Assembly: GCA_022432975.1 (NCBI GenBank)
Contig: CM039506.1
Span: forward strand, 20,773,614 to 20,837,613
Reading direction: 5' to 3'
DNA from: Begonia masoniana
Taxonomy: Eukaryota > Streptophyta > Magnoliopsida > Cucurbitales > Begoniaceae
DNA length: 64,000 nt
Position 1 is the first letter of the stretch, and the number at the start of each line of letters is the position of its first letter. Made by a program: the position numbers and the translations under genes. The notes beneath the pieces are model-generated. The model did no database searches. It had not been told where the DNA came from and was given only the letters and a program-made list of their open reading frames with translations. This document shows positions 47,847 to 59,974 of the stretch, piece by piece.

Positions 47847-49764
47847 AACTCCTTAGGAAGGAGGTAATATTTCCATACCTCAAGAGTCCGAATGACGACT
47901 AAGAACTCTTTATCATAAGTGCAGTAATTGAGGGCGGCTCTCCTTTGAGTTTTTCACTAAAAGTATGCAGGTGGTTTTCCTTCTTGCATGAGTAGTGCTC
48001 CAATTCTGAATCGGATGCGTCACATTCTACCTCAAAGACTTTGTTGAAGTCGGGTAGCATAAAAACGAGTTCATTGCATAGTTTCTCCTTGATCAACTCA
48101 AAACTTTTTTCGCAAGTTTGAGTCCATTGAAACTCATTACCTTTCTTAGTACAGTCGATAATGGGAGCTATGATTAAGCTAAAATCCTTCATGAATCTTC
48201 TATAGAAGGATGTCAAACCATGAAAACTCCTTACCTCTGAGATCCCCTTTGGAATCGGTCATTCTTTGATGGCCTCAATTTTAGCTTTATCAACCTCCAT
48301 ATCATCCTTGGTAATAGGGTGATCGTGGTCCAGTTTTTGGAGAAATTAGAACTGGACCATTAAATTCGGTTTTCAATTTTTTGCACCAATAAGCCCAAAA
48401 TTTTTTCCAGCACCGGACCAGAATTCTGGTCTCAATTCTGGTCCAGTTTTGGTCCTCCCATTTTTTTTTAATGGCTACAATCAAAAACTTGTGATGTTAA
48501 CGATACAATTTTACCTAAGACTTTAATCCATTGATGATATCTACAATCTGAAACACTAATCTACGTAGAAAATTGCCAAGAAAACTGAAGACACCAACAA
48601 AGGAGTAAGAGATAAAAATGATACCGATAAACTGAGTATAATCGTAAACTTGAGATGCAAACAATACAATTTTAAGGAAGACTTTAATCAATTAACGAAA
48701 TCTACAATCTGAACAAAATCAAAATTACAACCATAAAATTCATAATTAAAACCAGCCAAGAACCCGCAAAGACATTTATCAACCAAGAGAAATAATGTTT
48801 TATCAGACACTAATTAAGTCTAAAAGATGGGTGAACGGTCAGAATAAAAGCTAGATCCAAGCAATACTTTTTTATGTGTGAATGTAGAACTTCTCATTAA
48901 ACATTGACATCTTCAGAATAATAATCAAACAAAACATACACAGATCTTTCTCTAATGAATGTCTAGACTAACTAAGATCGATTAAACAAAAGGAAACAAA
49001 AATATAAATGATACATAAATATCCATAAATTAACAACTAATTGAGAGTGATAGAGAAGAGTACTTTCGGCCGGCAAAAGACTCCCCAGCACAATGCGGTT
49101 GTAAGGGGAGGTCTCATCTATGAACAATTGAAGATAAGCATCTACCACAGCGGTTATCTCTTCAGATTCACTGAGAAATCACCCCTGGCAAAGGGGAAAG
49201 GAGAAGAATACAAAAGGCTATGGAGTTGGAGAGAAAGAGATTCCTCGCTGGATGGCCAAGTGGAGTGCGTATGGGCATAGATTCTTCAAGTGGGAAAGAT
49301 TTATAGCAATGGAAGCCTTCTACGGGCGAGGGCGACTGGGAGAGAGACGGCGAGCAAGCGAGGACCACTGGGCGAGGGCGACTGGGAGAGACTCAAGAGA
49401 TGGTGAGAGGAGAGAAACGGCGAGACGCGACGAAGCTCAAACGTGAAGGAAGAAACGCGAACAAGAAGTATGGAAGAAGAACTGTAGATCAGACCTCAGA
49501 GTTCGACGTTTTTTAGGGCTAAGTATTGGTCTGGGTTATTTCTATGGTTTTTTATCACCAAAACCGAGAACCGAACTAAAAATTTCAGTTCCGAAATAAC
49601 ATAACCAAAATTTGTTTTTTTCTTTCGGAACCGACCAGAACCGGACCAAATAGCTCAGTTCTTGTCTTGTTCTCGGTTCTGGTCGGTTCTTGCTCACCCC
49701 TACTTAGTAATGATGAAACCAAGAAAATAAATTATTTCTTGTACAAAAGAACACTTCTTAATAT
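47847..49764 (-). pseudogene. Gypsy RT/RNase H relic interrupted by a hAT element
   Basis: On the minus strand, [17 protein letters not shown] (48150-48210), [18 protein letters not shown] and FEVECDAS (near 48010) mark the RT thumb to RNase H transition of a CRM-like element. Upstream of the hAT insertion the frame continues in 49711-49764 with NIKKCSFVQEIIYFLGF. Beyond 49764 the similarity stops. Neither LTR is visible, so this is a small relic. Confidence 0.75.
48315..49702. mobile_element. Non-autonomous hAT-type transposon
   Basis: 1388 bp. The left end is TAGGGTGATCGTGGTCC; the reverse complement of the right end is TAGGGGTGAGCAAGAACC. These imperfect inverted termini of the hAT type are followed by repeated ACCAGAACCGAG-like subterminal motifs. 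The 8-bp target duplication is cttggtaa (48307-48314) and cttagtaa (49703-49710), with one mismatch. Removing the element restores the RT reading frame. No transposase is present; ORFs at 49041-49446 have no known domain. Confidence 0.85.
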
Positions 49765-50635
49765 TCATAGCACTGGTCCACTAGTGGAGCTTACAAATAG
49801 GCACACAATTACTATTTTCTGATTGTCAGACACACATAGGTGCATATATATTAATTTAAATCTGGACGAGTTTAGTGAGCTTCATGTAAGCTTATGGACA
49901 CAAAATACACTCTTTTGGAGATACAAAAGAAAATGATCAGAGGTAGAAAATAAATTCGAAAGCAGAGTAAATTAATGACATCAGAGGCATAGTTGACAAG
50001 GTTGGCCACTAGCTCTTGCCTATAGATTTTCATTCTCACTAGGGAGACTCTGCTGTGTGTTTTTTTTATTTTATACGTGTCTAGAGTCTAAGCCTTGTGT
50101 GCGCAGAATCAATACAATTCATGTAGACATTGTACTATACATTATATTATGTATGTATTTTGGTGTTTTTAGACACAAGACTAGTCTCACATGTGATTAT
50201 CTTCTCATCCATGTAACTACTATTAAGTAGATAAAACTTTACATCGAGTTTCTATATAAAAATATGTGGTTCTGCTCATATTAAATTTGAAGTCTTGCCT
50301 TGATATACCAAGTAAAATATGAGTTGATCGTATTATACAAAGGGATAATGAGTGAATGAGCTAAATGTTCTCATTTTAAGAATCCATAAGTTATAATCCA
50401 TGCATAAATGGTGGTATTAGGGAAAGGTCTTGAGAAATAAGGTTTTTACATTTGGCAATACTAATTAAAAAAAGGATGAGCATGCCGAGTATAAAACATT
50501 TAATAAAATATGAGTAGAAAACATTCAGTAGAGGAAGTGCCCAAACACTCTAGTATAGTGTAGTACATAAAATAGGTCACTACTGAATAACATAAAAATG
50601 TCAGTCAAAATGAAGCCACTCACATATTTCTCGCA
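49765..50635. other. AT-rich DNA with no supported gene
   Basis: I see no coding region, repeat pair or RNA gene here. It is the left flank of element I. Confidence 0.5.
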
Positions 50636-51195
50636 CACTATGTAACGACCCCAGAAGGGCCGAGACTGAACCATGACTCTTTTAGAATTGTCCATATATC
50701 CTTACTATTTTTATTTAAGTTATACCCCTTTATTATTATTTTTTAGATCATAACTTAGCTCAAAACATCATACGCGATTCATCAAACATTGCTCAGCAAT
50801 GAAGTGCATTACACATCTGCCGGCGAGCAGTGCAGAATGCTTCAGCCGATGAACAGGTGCTTTAGCTCTTAAACTGCATCTACCGATAGAGAAATAAGCT
50901 CACATCGACCGGTGGTCACGTGCACACCACGCGACCCACTTAACAACGCCCAGTAGAAGACATCTACCAGTGAACACGTGCATCACTCGTGAACATTAAA
51001 CATCGCCCGGTCACTAGACGACAAAACATTACTTTTATCATCCGGTGATAAAACACACATCAATTCCCACATCACCCGAGCACTAAACGACAGAATAATA
51101 CTTGCATCATCCGGTATTCGAAATACACTACATCTGCCGATGGGCATGTGCAATCCACATGTCCTTTTAAAACATAATCCGACGGTGAACATCTA

Positions 51196-51375
51196 ACGGT
51201 GGATGCAAACACATGCATCTTCCGATAGAGAACATCTATCGGTGGATGAAAACTCATGCATCTTCCGATAGAGAACTTCTATCGGTGGATGCAAACTCAT
51301 GCATCTTCCGATAGAGAACATCTATCGGTGGATGCAATCTCATGCATCTTCCGATAGATGACATCTATCGGTGGA
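51196..51375. repeat. 43-bp hairpin repeat, four copies, 3' LTR
   Basis: Unit with CATCTTCCGATAGAGAACAT then CTATCGGTGGATG. CCGATAG and CTATCGG form a 7-bp stem around a 7-base loop. Confidence 0.9.
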
Positions 51376-51728
51376 TGAAAACATACACAAACTTCAAACT
51401 TCATTGACTCAACACTCAAATAGATAAAAATCAGAGACTCATCCAGAAATTCTTGTAGCAGAAGACTTAGTTAAAATAACTCTTTCTATATCCTTATAAT
51501 CATTCCCAGATTCAGTAATTGAACTAGACAATCTCAAAAGCTCAATGTTTTATAAATAATCTCATCCTACTTAGACTTCCATAATCATAATCATCACTAA
51601 AATCAAAAGAGCATTAACCAGGGGTCTTAATCGCCTTTCCAGACACACGCAGCCACCCTGAGCACCATCCTGCAACCAGCTTTAGACTTCATCACTGAAT
51701 TTGATATCCTCACCTGATTATTCTTCAC

Positions 51729-52333
51729 CTACATCATAAGGTTTAAACTATAAGCCCAATGCTTAGTAAGGAATGCGAAATAAACATGTATGCATGAATG
51801 CAAAGACTAATGAGAAACACATGCTATGATATTTTCGTGCTCGTATTCATGTTCTTGTTCTTGTTCATCACGTTCATCATATGGACTAAGGGAGGATTTG
51901 TGCCGTAAAAGGGGGGTTGTTAGTGATTTTGATCATATTCCCTTCCAGGGTCGTTATCATGGTCCCTCTTTGGACTGTGGCATGCGTCAACCGGCCCCCA
52001 ACCCTCACTTAACCCGATTGCATAAGTTTCATGTTCATTCTCATATCTTGTTCATGGGGAAAACATGCTCATAAATCATTTTCGTTTGCTTGGGGAATAA
52101 ATCATGATGCATGACATGAATGTTCCTAAATCATCAGACTATGGAAAATATCATACTAGTTAGTTGACTTCATAAACTCTATCAGAACATCGCATTTCAT
52201 AGTTCTCAAACATCGTAAATCATCCAAGTTCAAACCATCTTACTAACTTAAAACAAATATCAAACACAGGACTAATTTAGCACCCTTAAGATGTAGGACC
52301 CTAATGGCCGGAGATCTTAATACATTCACTTAC
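51729..52333 (-). other. Putative LTR intron in element I 3' LTR
   Basis: The minus strand reads ACCAG|GTAAGTGAATG at the donor (52333) and CTTATGATGTAG|GTGAAG at the acceptor (51729), 605 nt apart. CTTACTAAGCATTGGGC lies about 35 nt before the acceptor, like a branch site. The matched TATA box lies about 550 nt upstream of the donor. Confidence 0.55.
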
Positions 52334-52452
52334 CTGGTTTCCTTAGCAACTTTGAGTACTTTTCTTCAGACTTCTTCACCTAAAACATTTCACATTGTAG
52401 AGTTAAAATAACATCCTAAAAGTCCTAATCAAAAGTCACCCTAGAATCTAAC

Positions 52453-52458
<6 letters not shown>

Positions 52459-52486
<28 letters not shown>
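52459..52486. repeat. (TA)n microsatellite in I 3' LTR
   Basis: About 14 TA units. The 5' LTR has a shorter run at 60701-60716. Confidence 0.9.
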
Positions 52487-52489
<3 letters not shown>

Positions 52490-52883
52490 AGTCCATTAGC
52501 CGAGCACTCTGTGTGCATAGTCTAAATTTCAAGAATCGAAATAACTAGATTCAGTCTAAACTATTCCCATTCGGTTATTAGAAGTCCAGGTTCGATTCAA
52601 AAACGCCAATACAAAATGCTGATAAAGAATGTCATTAAACTGACTTAGCCATTGAAGAATCCGTAAGTACAAGTTCAGCTGAAAACAGAGCTCAAATAGA
52701 TAACCCGTAACTACATTGTTCGAGTCTTACCTAGGGTGTGAATCCGCCGGGGTGGAGACTGAAGGATCGTCGCCGAAAGGAGCTGTAGCTGGCAGAGTTA
52801 GAGCTCCGGAGAAGAGAGAAATCACCGAGAGTGAATGTGTCGGCTACAGTGAGGTTTTAAGTGGGGTTCAAGGTTTCCATTTC

Positions 52884-52894
52884 CTATTTATACC
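52884..52894 (-). promoter_or_regulatory. TATA box of element I 3' LTR
   Basis: The minus strand reads GGTATAAATAG, followed by GAAATGGAAACCTTG. Confidence 0.6.
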
Positions 52895-53054
52895 TAATCC
52901 ATCCACCCTTAATTACAACCCTGCCACCCAACCTATTACACAATACATGCATTAAATTAAGCCTTGGCATAGATTCCAAACCGAAAAGATCAAAGTAAAC
53001 ATGACCGTTAAAACAGTTAAGAGAATCACCTGGTCAAACTTGTCGGGTGTTACA

Positions 53055-53072
53055 TCTACCCCTCCTTAAACA
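53055..53072 (-). other. Element I polypurine tract
   Basis: The minus strand reads AAGGAGGGGTAGA directly before the LTR start TGTAACACCCG. Confidence 0.7.
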
Positions 53073-53095
53073 AAATTTTCGTCCCCGAAAATTTA

Positions 53096-53377
53096 TCAAA
53101 CAAATAGCTCAGGATATTTGTTCAGCATGTCTTGTTGTCGTTCCCATGTGGCTTCTTCAATACCATGATTCATCCACAAGACCTTCACTAGTGGAATTTC
53201 CTTGTTCCTCAGAGTTTTCACTGCAGATTCCAAAATTTGCACTAGTTTCTCTTCATACATTAATGTTGGCTCAATTTCGACATCCACTGGCTTAACAACT
53301 TGTGTAGGATCCCGTATGCATTTTCTTAACATTGACACATGAAAAACATTATGAACTTTGTCCAGTGATAGGGGCAA
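53096..53377 (-). pseudogene. Element I integrase tail with chromodomain
   Basis: VHNVFHVSMLRKC is followed by a chromodomain-type block (YEEKLVQIL, LRNKEIPLVKVLWMNHGIEE, ATWERQQDMLNKYPELF). Chromodomains in this position bind histone marks and steer integration into heterochromatin in chromoviruses. The segment itself is open, but it is separated from the integrase by a stop near 53378. Confidence 0.85.
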
Positions 53378-54563
53378 TTACAGTCTGTAAGCTGTACTGC
53401 CAATCCTTTCCAAGACAGGGAATGGTCCAATGAATCGCGGATTAAGCTTTCCCTTCTTGCCAAACCTTAGTACTCCCTTAAATGGTGAAATCTTTAGAAA
53501 AACTTCATCCCCAACAGAGAACACCAGATATCTCCTCCTTTGGTCTGCATAACTTTTCTGCCGGCTTTGTGCAGTAATCATTCTTTTCCTAATAATGGTA
53601 ATCTTGTCCTGACATCTATTGCAAAATCTCAGGACCTAGGAGTTTTGCTTCACCGACCTCATCCCAATACAAAGGTGATCTGCACTTTCTGCCATAAAGT
53701 GCTTCATAAGGTGCCATACCAATGGTGGACTGGTAACTATTGTTGTAGGAGAATTCCACTAAGGGTAAGTATCGACTCCAAGATGCCTGGAAATCCAGCA
53801 CACACGCTCTCAACATGTCTTCTAGTATCTGAATTGTCCTCTCTGATTGGCCATCTGTCTGAGGATGAAATGCAGTGCTGAAGGATAACTTAGTACCAAG
53901 CGTGCCTTGAAGACTTTGCCAAAACCTTGAGGTGAACCTAGGATCACGATCAGAGACAATGGATATCGGAATTCCATGCAATCTGATAATTTCCAGAACG
54001 TACAGGTTAGCAAGCTGGTCCATTGTATAAGTCATTCTTACAGGTATAAAGTGTGCTGATTTTGTCATTCTGTCAACCACAACCCTAAATGCTGTCATGA
54101 CCTTTAACTGTCTTAGGTAATCCAACAACAAAATCCATGGCAATGTTTTCCCATTTCCATTCGGGGATTGGTAAGGGTTGAAGAGTACCTCCTGGGCGTT
54201 GGTGTTCTGCTTTAACTTGTTGGCATGTCAAGCATGACTCAACAAACTTGGCCACATCCCTTTTTAAATTTGGCCACAATAATATAGTCTCAAATCTCTA
54301 TACATCTTGGTGCTACCAGGATGTACAGATGAAAGAAGATGAATGAGCTTAGCCAAGATCAACTCACGCAACTCCATATCACTTGGAACGTACCATCGAC
54401 TCCTAAATTTCAAAATACCATCATTGGAGAGACTGAAATCAGAGGAGGCATCTCTTAACTTACTCATCATACCATTATTCTCCTTTGAATCCTTCTGTTG
54501 TGCCTCTTTGATCTTATCCAAAATAGTTGGTCGAATGGTTAAATCAGCAAGTAAGGTTGACAA
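53378..54563 (-). pseudogene. Element I integrase, frameshifted
   Basis: The zinc-binding region ([30 protein letters not shown]) is followed by the core with all three catalytic residues: MDFVVGLP (near 54130), VSDRDPRF (near 53950) and DGQSERT (near 53850). The GPY/F module (FIGPFPVLERIG) lies near 53400. Frame breaks occur near 54270, 54090 and 53600. Confidence 0.85.
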
Positions 54564-54578
54564 CTCAGGAACTATTTC

Positions 54579-55505
54579 CTATTTGAACTTCTGAACTTCC
54601 TTCCATAATGGTACAGACATGGTTAATACCGCGGGCTGCAATCTCTTTGACATTCTGCTTAATGCATCAGCCACGGCATTGGCCTTACCCGGGTGATACT
54701 TAATCTCGAAGTCATAATCCTTAACAAATTCCAACCAACGTCTTTGTCTCATGTTTAACTCCTTTTGAGTAAATAGGTATTTCAAACTTTTATGGTAAGA
54801 AAACACCTCCCACTGTTGTCCATACAAATAGTGTCTCCAAATTTTCAATGCAAAGACAACAGCAGCTAATTCCAAATCATGAGTGGGGTAATTCTGTTCA
54901 TAACTCTTCAACTGTCTGGAAGCATATGCTACAACCTTACCTTCTTGCATCAAGACACACCCTAATCCAACTTTAGATGCATCGCAGTAAACACTAAACT
55001 TTCCTTCTTCAGTTGGGAGAGTCAAAAGTGGGGCTGTCGTTAACTTCAGCTTAAGTGTCTGGAAGCCATCTTCACAAGCTTCAGTCCAAGAGTACTTGGT
55101 ATCCTTCTTTGTCAAACTAGTCAAGGGCTTAGCTATCATAGAAAATCCTTTAATAAACTTCCTATAATAGCCTGCCAAACCAAGAAAACTACGAACTTCA
55201 CTGACATTCCTTGGCTGTGGCCAATCCTTAACAGCCTGAATTTTGGTTGGATCTACAGATATGCCATCAGCAGAAATGACATGGCCCAAAAAGTTGACCT
55301 TATTCCAGCCAAAACTCACATTTGGACAACTTAGCATAGAGTTGCTGCTTCCTTAATGTTGCTAAAACTATTCTTAAGTGTTCTGCGTGATCAGCTTTAG
55401 TCTGTGAGTATATTAAGATATCATCTATGAATACAATCACAAACTTGTCCAAATATTCACGAAACACTCGGTTCATCAAATCCATAAAAGCTACAGGTGC
55501 ATTGG
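54579..55505 (-). pseudogene. Element I RT second half and RNase H, broken
   Basis: The catalytic [10 protein letters not shown] is at about 55407-55442. The frame breaks near 55300-55335 (CEFWLE then [12 protein letters not shown]). The RT thumb ([14 protein letters not shown]) and RNase H ([41 protein letters not shown]) follow in one frame to 54579. In D, RNase H has SDHKSLKYL where this copy has SYHKSLKYL, a change of a catalytic Asp. Confidence 0.85.
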
Positions 55506-56567
55506 TTAATCTAAACGAATTACAAGGAATTCATAATGTCCATAACGGGTCCTGAAAGCTGTCTTAGGTATATCACTCTCCTTAACCTTCAGTTGGTAAT
55601 ACCCCGAACGCAAGTCAATCTTTGAAAACACTTTAGCTCCTTGTAATTGGTCAAACAAGTCATCAATCCGGAGCAAGGGGTACTTATTCTTAATTGTCAA
55701 CTTGTTCAGTTCCCTATAACCTATGCACATCCTAAGGGAACCATCTTTCTTCTTAACAAATAAAACAGGTGCACCCCAGGGAGAACTACTAGAGCGTATG
55801 AATCCCTTGTCAACTAATTCTTGCAGTTGGACTTTTAATTCCTTCAGTTCAACAGGTGCCATGCGATAAGGGTTCTTAGATACAGGTAATGCCTCGGGAT
55901 ATGTATCAATTACAAAGTCAATTTCTCTATCAGGGGGTAACCTAGGCAAGTCATCCATAAATACTTCAGGAAACTCTTTAACTATGGAAATACCTTGAAG
56001 TTCTACTTTATTCTTCACCCGAACATCGACTACACTAGCTAGATAACTCTCACAGCCACCTTTCAGTAACTGTTGAGTCTCTAGAGAGAATATAATCGGT
56101 ATTTTACCTATTTTTGGGATAGCTTGGAAGGTATATTGATCTCCATTTGGGGATCGAAACTCAACTAATCCAGACCTACAGCTTATCGTGGCATAATGTC
56201 TGGATAACCAATCCATTCCTAATATAACTTCATATCCCTTCATGTCAATTACGATCAGCTCTACATATAACTTCTTATCTCCTAAGGACACAATGTCACC
56301 CTTCACTATCTGTTCAGAATGTAAGGATTTTCCCGACGGTAACATGACACTATATGGCCTATCAGCTGGCAAATATCCTAACTTATGCTTACAGACAAAC
56401 AGGGTTGCTATAAATGAGTGGGTGGCCCCCGTGTCTATAAGTGTGTAAGCAGAAATACCACAAATCATAATTGTACCTGTTATGACAGTATGCTGCAAAG
56501 CATCTTCATCCTCCATCATAGCAAAGACTCTAGGTGCTATTCTTGCTCGGTTGGGGTCTGGTGGCAT
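55506..56567 (-). pseudogene. Element I protease and RT first half
   Basis: An open frame of 353 codons. The protease has [13 protein letters not shown] (near 56430) and VILGMDWL (near 56220). RT begins near 55870 ([37 protein letters not shown]). The conserved VDYRELN reads [21 protein letters not shown] carries the first catalytic Asp. A stop near 55506 replaces the MPFGLTNAP region, so no full RT is made. Confidence 0.85.
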
Positions 56568-56589
56568 GGGGCAGTCTCTGACTACATGT

Positions 56590-57520
56590 CTAACCTTGTC
56601 ACATCTGTAGCAACGGCCCGAGTGTAGCTTTCACTCGCCATGGTGGTTCTTCTGGCAGTTGAAGCATAGAGGGGTTAATGGTCGTTTTCCCTTCCCTTGG
56701 TCATCATTTGGATTGAAGGGTCTCTTTATACCTTGCTGTTGTTGCATTGTGGTCCCCTGTTCTGTTGTGGTTGCCATCCTTTGTTCTGACGTGATGGCGA
56801 CTGAGCTTCCTTAGTGAACTTCCTTGGCGGCTCACGCTGTGCATAAGTCGTTATCTCAGCTTCTTCCAGCTCCAAGGCCTTAGCCGTCACCTCACCATAC
56901 GGTATATTATGTATTCCAGCAGTCTTTACTCTCATATACAAACTCGGCTTCAATCCTTGAACAAATTGGTGAATCTTGTCCTCATCATCCTCAACCAATC
57001 GGGGAGCAAACCGTGATAAAGCCTCAAATTTGCATATGTAATCTGCCACAGAGCTAGACTGTCGTAAAGTCATGAACTCCTTCTTTTTGCTGGCCTGAAC
57101 AGTCCTATTGAAATACTTGTCAAAGAAAGCAACCTTAAACATTTCCCAGGTCATAGCTTTTGCATTAACGGTGCTCTGGATTGAGTTCCGCCAATGCCTT
57201 GCATCCAATGCAAGATGGAAAACAGCACACGTGATCTTATCCTCCTTGTCCACTTTGGCATACTTAAACATGTCCTCAATGGTTTGGATCCATTCCTCAG
57301 CATAAACGGGGTCCGAGACTCGGCCATTAAACACCATGGGTCGGAGCCGACGAAAGCGCTCACCACATTGATCATGAGTCGTGTTTGAACTAGAGTTTGC
57401 TTGTTCTTCTCTAGCAGTCACAAGTTGTTCGATCTAGCGAGATTGGCGCATGACCAACTCTGTCAACTGAGCAATGGCATTACTATCCTCATTGGTCTCT
57501 CTCTGCTGACATCTAACCAT
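56590..57520 (-). pseudogene. Element I gag, interrupted
   Basis: The Met at 57520 opens the frame. A stop at about 57434 follows (QSR*IEQL), and the frame then continues through FRRLRPMVFNGRVSD and the capsid domain to 56726. A further break precedes the CFNCQKNHHGE and [14 protein letters not shown] knuckles (56578-56660); the usual Gly of the second knuckle is Arg. Confidence 0.8.
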
Positions 57521-57667
57521 CTTGGGAATCCTGATTAAATAGTTATAATTACATCTTAACTTAATGACATTTACAGAAATCATAAACACTTACAGTTGCT
57601 GGAGTGTACTCAGGTGGAAGTCTTTGCTGGAAGGCAGTCTACAGAATCGATTTTAGAACCTGGTTTA

Positions 57668-57679
57668 GCTTTGATACCA
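57668..57679 (-). other. Element I primer binding site (tRNA-Met type)
   Basis: The minus strand reads TGGTATCAAAGC, one base from the site in D, four bases from the LTR. Confidence 0.8.
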
Positions 57680-58258
57680 TAATTGTAATGACCCCAGAAG
57701 GGCCGAGACTGAACCATGACTCTTTTAGAATTGTCCATATATCCTTACTATTTTTATTTAAGTTATACCCCTTTATTATTATTTTTTAGATCATAACTTA
57801 GCTCAAAACATCATACGCGATTCATAAAACATTGCTCAGCAATGAAGTGCATTACACATCTGCCGGCGAGCAGTGCAGAATGCTTCAGCCAATGAACAGG
57901 TGCTTTAGCTCTTAAACTGCATCTACCGATAGAGAAATAAGCTCACATCGACCGGTGGTCACGTGCACACCACGCGACCCACTAACAATTGCACAGAGAA
58001 GGACATCTACCGGTGACACGTGCATCACTCGTGAACATTAAGCATCGCCCGTCACTAGACGAAAAAACATTACTTTTATCATCCGGTGATAAAACACACA
58101 TCAATTCCCACATCACCCGAGCACTAAACGACAGAATAATACTTTGAATCATCCGGTTATTCGAAAGACACGACATCGTCGGATGGGCATGGCATCCACG
58201 GTGTCCTTTTAAAACATAATCCGACGGTGAATATCTAATGGTGGATGCAAACACATGC

Positions 58259-59625
58259 ATCTTCCGATAGAGAACATCTATCGGTGGATGCAAACTCATG
58301 CATCTTTCGATAGAGAACTTCTATCGGTGGATGCAAACTCATGCATCTTCCGATAGAGAACATCTATCGGTGGATGCAAACTCATGCATCTTCCGATAGA
58401 GAACATCTATCGGTGGATGCAAACTCATGCATCTTCCGATAGAGAACATCTATCGGTGGATGCAAACTCATGCATCTTCCGATAGAGAACATCTATCGGT
58501 GGATGCAAACTCATGCATCTTCCGATAGAGAACATCTATCGGTGGATGCAAACTCATGCATCTTCCGATAGAGAACATCTATCGGTGGATGCAAACTCAT
58601 GCATCTTCCGATAGAGAACATCTATCGGTGGATGCAAACTCATGCATCTTCCGATAGAGAACATCTATCGGTGGATGCAAACTCATGCATCTTCCGATAG
58701 AGAACATCTATCGGTGGATGCAAACTCATGCATCTTCCGATAGAGAACATCTATCGGTGGATGCAAACTCATGCATCTTCCGATAGAGAACATCTATCGG
58801 TGGATGCAAACTCATGCATCTTCCGATAGAGAACATCTATCGGTGGATGCAAACTCATGCATCTTCCGATAGAGAACATCTATCGGTGGATGCAAACTCA
58901 TGCATCTTCCGATAGAGAACATCTATCGGTGGATGCAAACTCATGCATCTTCCGATAGAGAACATCTATCGGTGGATGCAAACTCATGCATCTTCCGATA
59001 GAGAACATCTATCGGTGGATGCAAACTCATGCATCTTCCGATAGAGAACATCTATCGGTGGATGCAAACTCATGCATCTTCCGATAGAGAACATCTATCG
59101 GTGGATGCAAACTCATGCATCTTCCGATAGAGAACATCTATCGGTGGATGCAAACTCATGCATCTTCCGATAGAGAACATCTATCGGTGGATGCAAACTC
59201 ATGCATCTTCCGATAGAGAACATCTATCGGTGGATGCAAACTCATGCATCTTCCGATAGAGAACATCTATCGGTGGATGCAAACTCATGCATCTTCCGAT
59301 AGAGAACATCTATCGGTGGATGCAAACTCATGCATCTTCCGATAGAGAACATCTATCGGTGGATGCAAACTCATGCATCTTCCGATAGAGAACATCTATC
59401 GGTGGATGCAAACTCATGCATCTTCCGATAGAGAACTTCTATCGGTGGATGCAAACTCATGCATCTTCCGATAGAGAACATCTATCGGTGGATGCAAACT
59501 CATGCATCTTCCGATAGAGAACTTCTATCGGTGGATGCAAACTCATGCATCTTCAGATAGAGAACATCTATCGGTGGATGCAATCTCATGCATCTTCTGA
59601 TATAGGACATCTATCGGTGGATGCA
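58259..59625. repeat. 43-bp hairpin repeat, about 32 copies, 5' LTR
   Basis: The same unit as in the 3' LTR; most copies look identical, with a few variants at the edges (AACTTC for AACATC, TTCAGA or TTCTGA for TTCCGA). Confidence 0.95.
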
Positions 59626-59974
59626 AACATACACAAACTTCAAACTTCATTGACTCAACACTCAAATAGATAAAAATCATAGACTCATCCAGAAATATTT
59701 GTAGCGGAAGACTTAGTTAAAATAACTCTTTCTATATCCTTATAATCAATCCCATATTCAGTAATTGAACCAGAATATCTCAAAAGCTCAATGTTTTATA
59801 AATAATCTCATCCTACTTAGACTTCCATAATCATAATCATCACTAAAATCAAAAGAGCATTAACCAGGGGTCTTAATCGTCTTTCCAGACACACGCAGCC
59901 ACCCTGAGCGCCATCCTGCAACCAGCCTTAGACTTCATCACTGAATTTGATATCCTCACCTGATTGTTCTTCAC

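Larger units (their letters stand above)
50641..53054 (-). repeat. Element I 3' LTR
   Basis: 2414 bp, TGTAACGACCCC to GGGTGTTACA. It holds four 43-bp hairpin units (about 51196-51375), a TA microsatellite (52459-52486), a TATA box (52884) and the donor/acceptor pair. Confidence 0.92.

Noticed and set aside
49041..49446. Transposase in the hAT element
   Set aside because: The ORFs are short and lack hAT motifs; the element looks non-autonomous.
58259..59625. Possible CRISPR array
   Set aside because: The units are head-to-tail with no unique spacers, and the context is a plant LTR.
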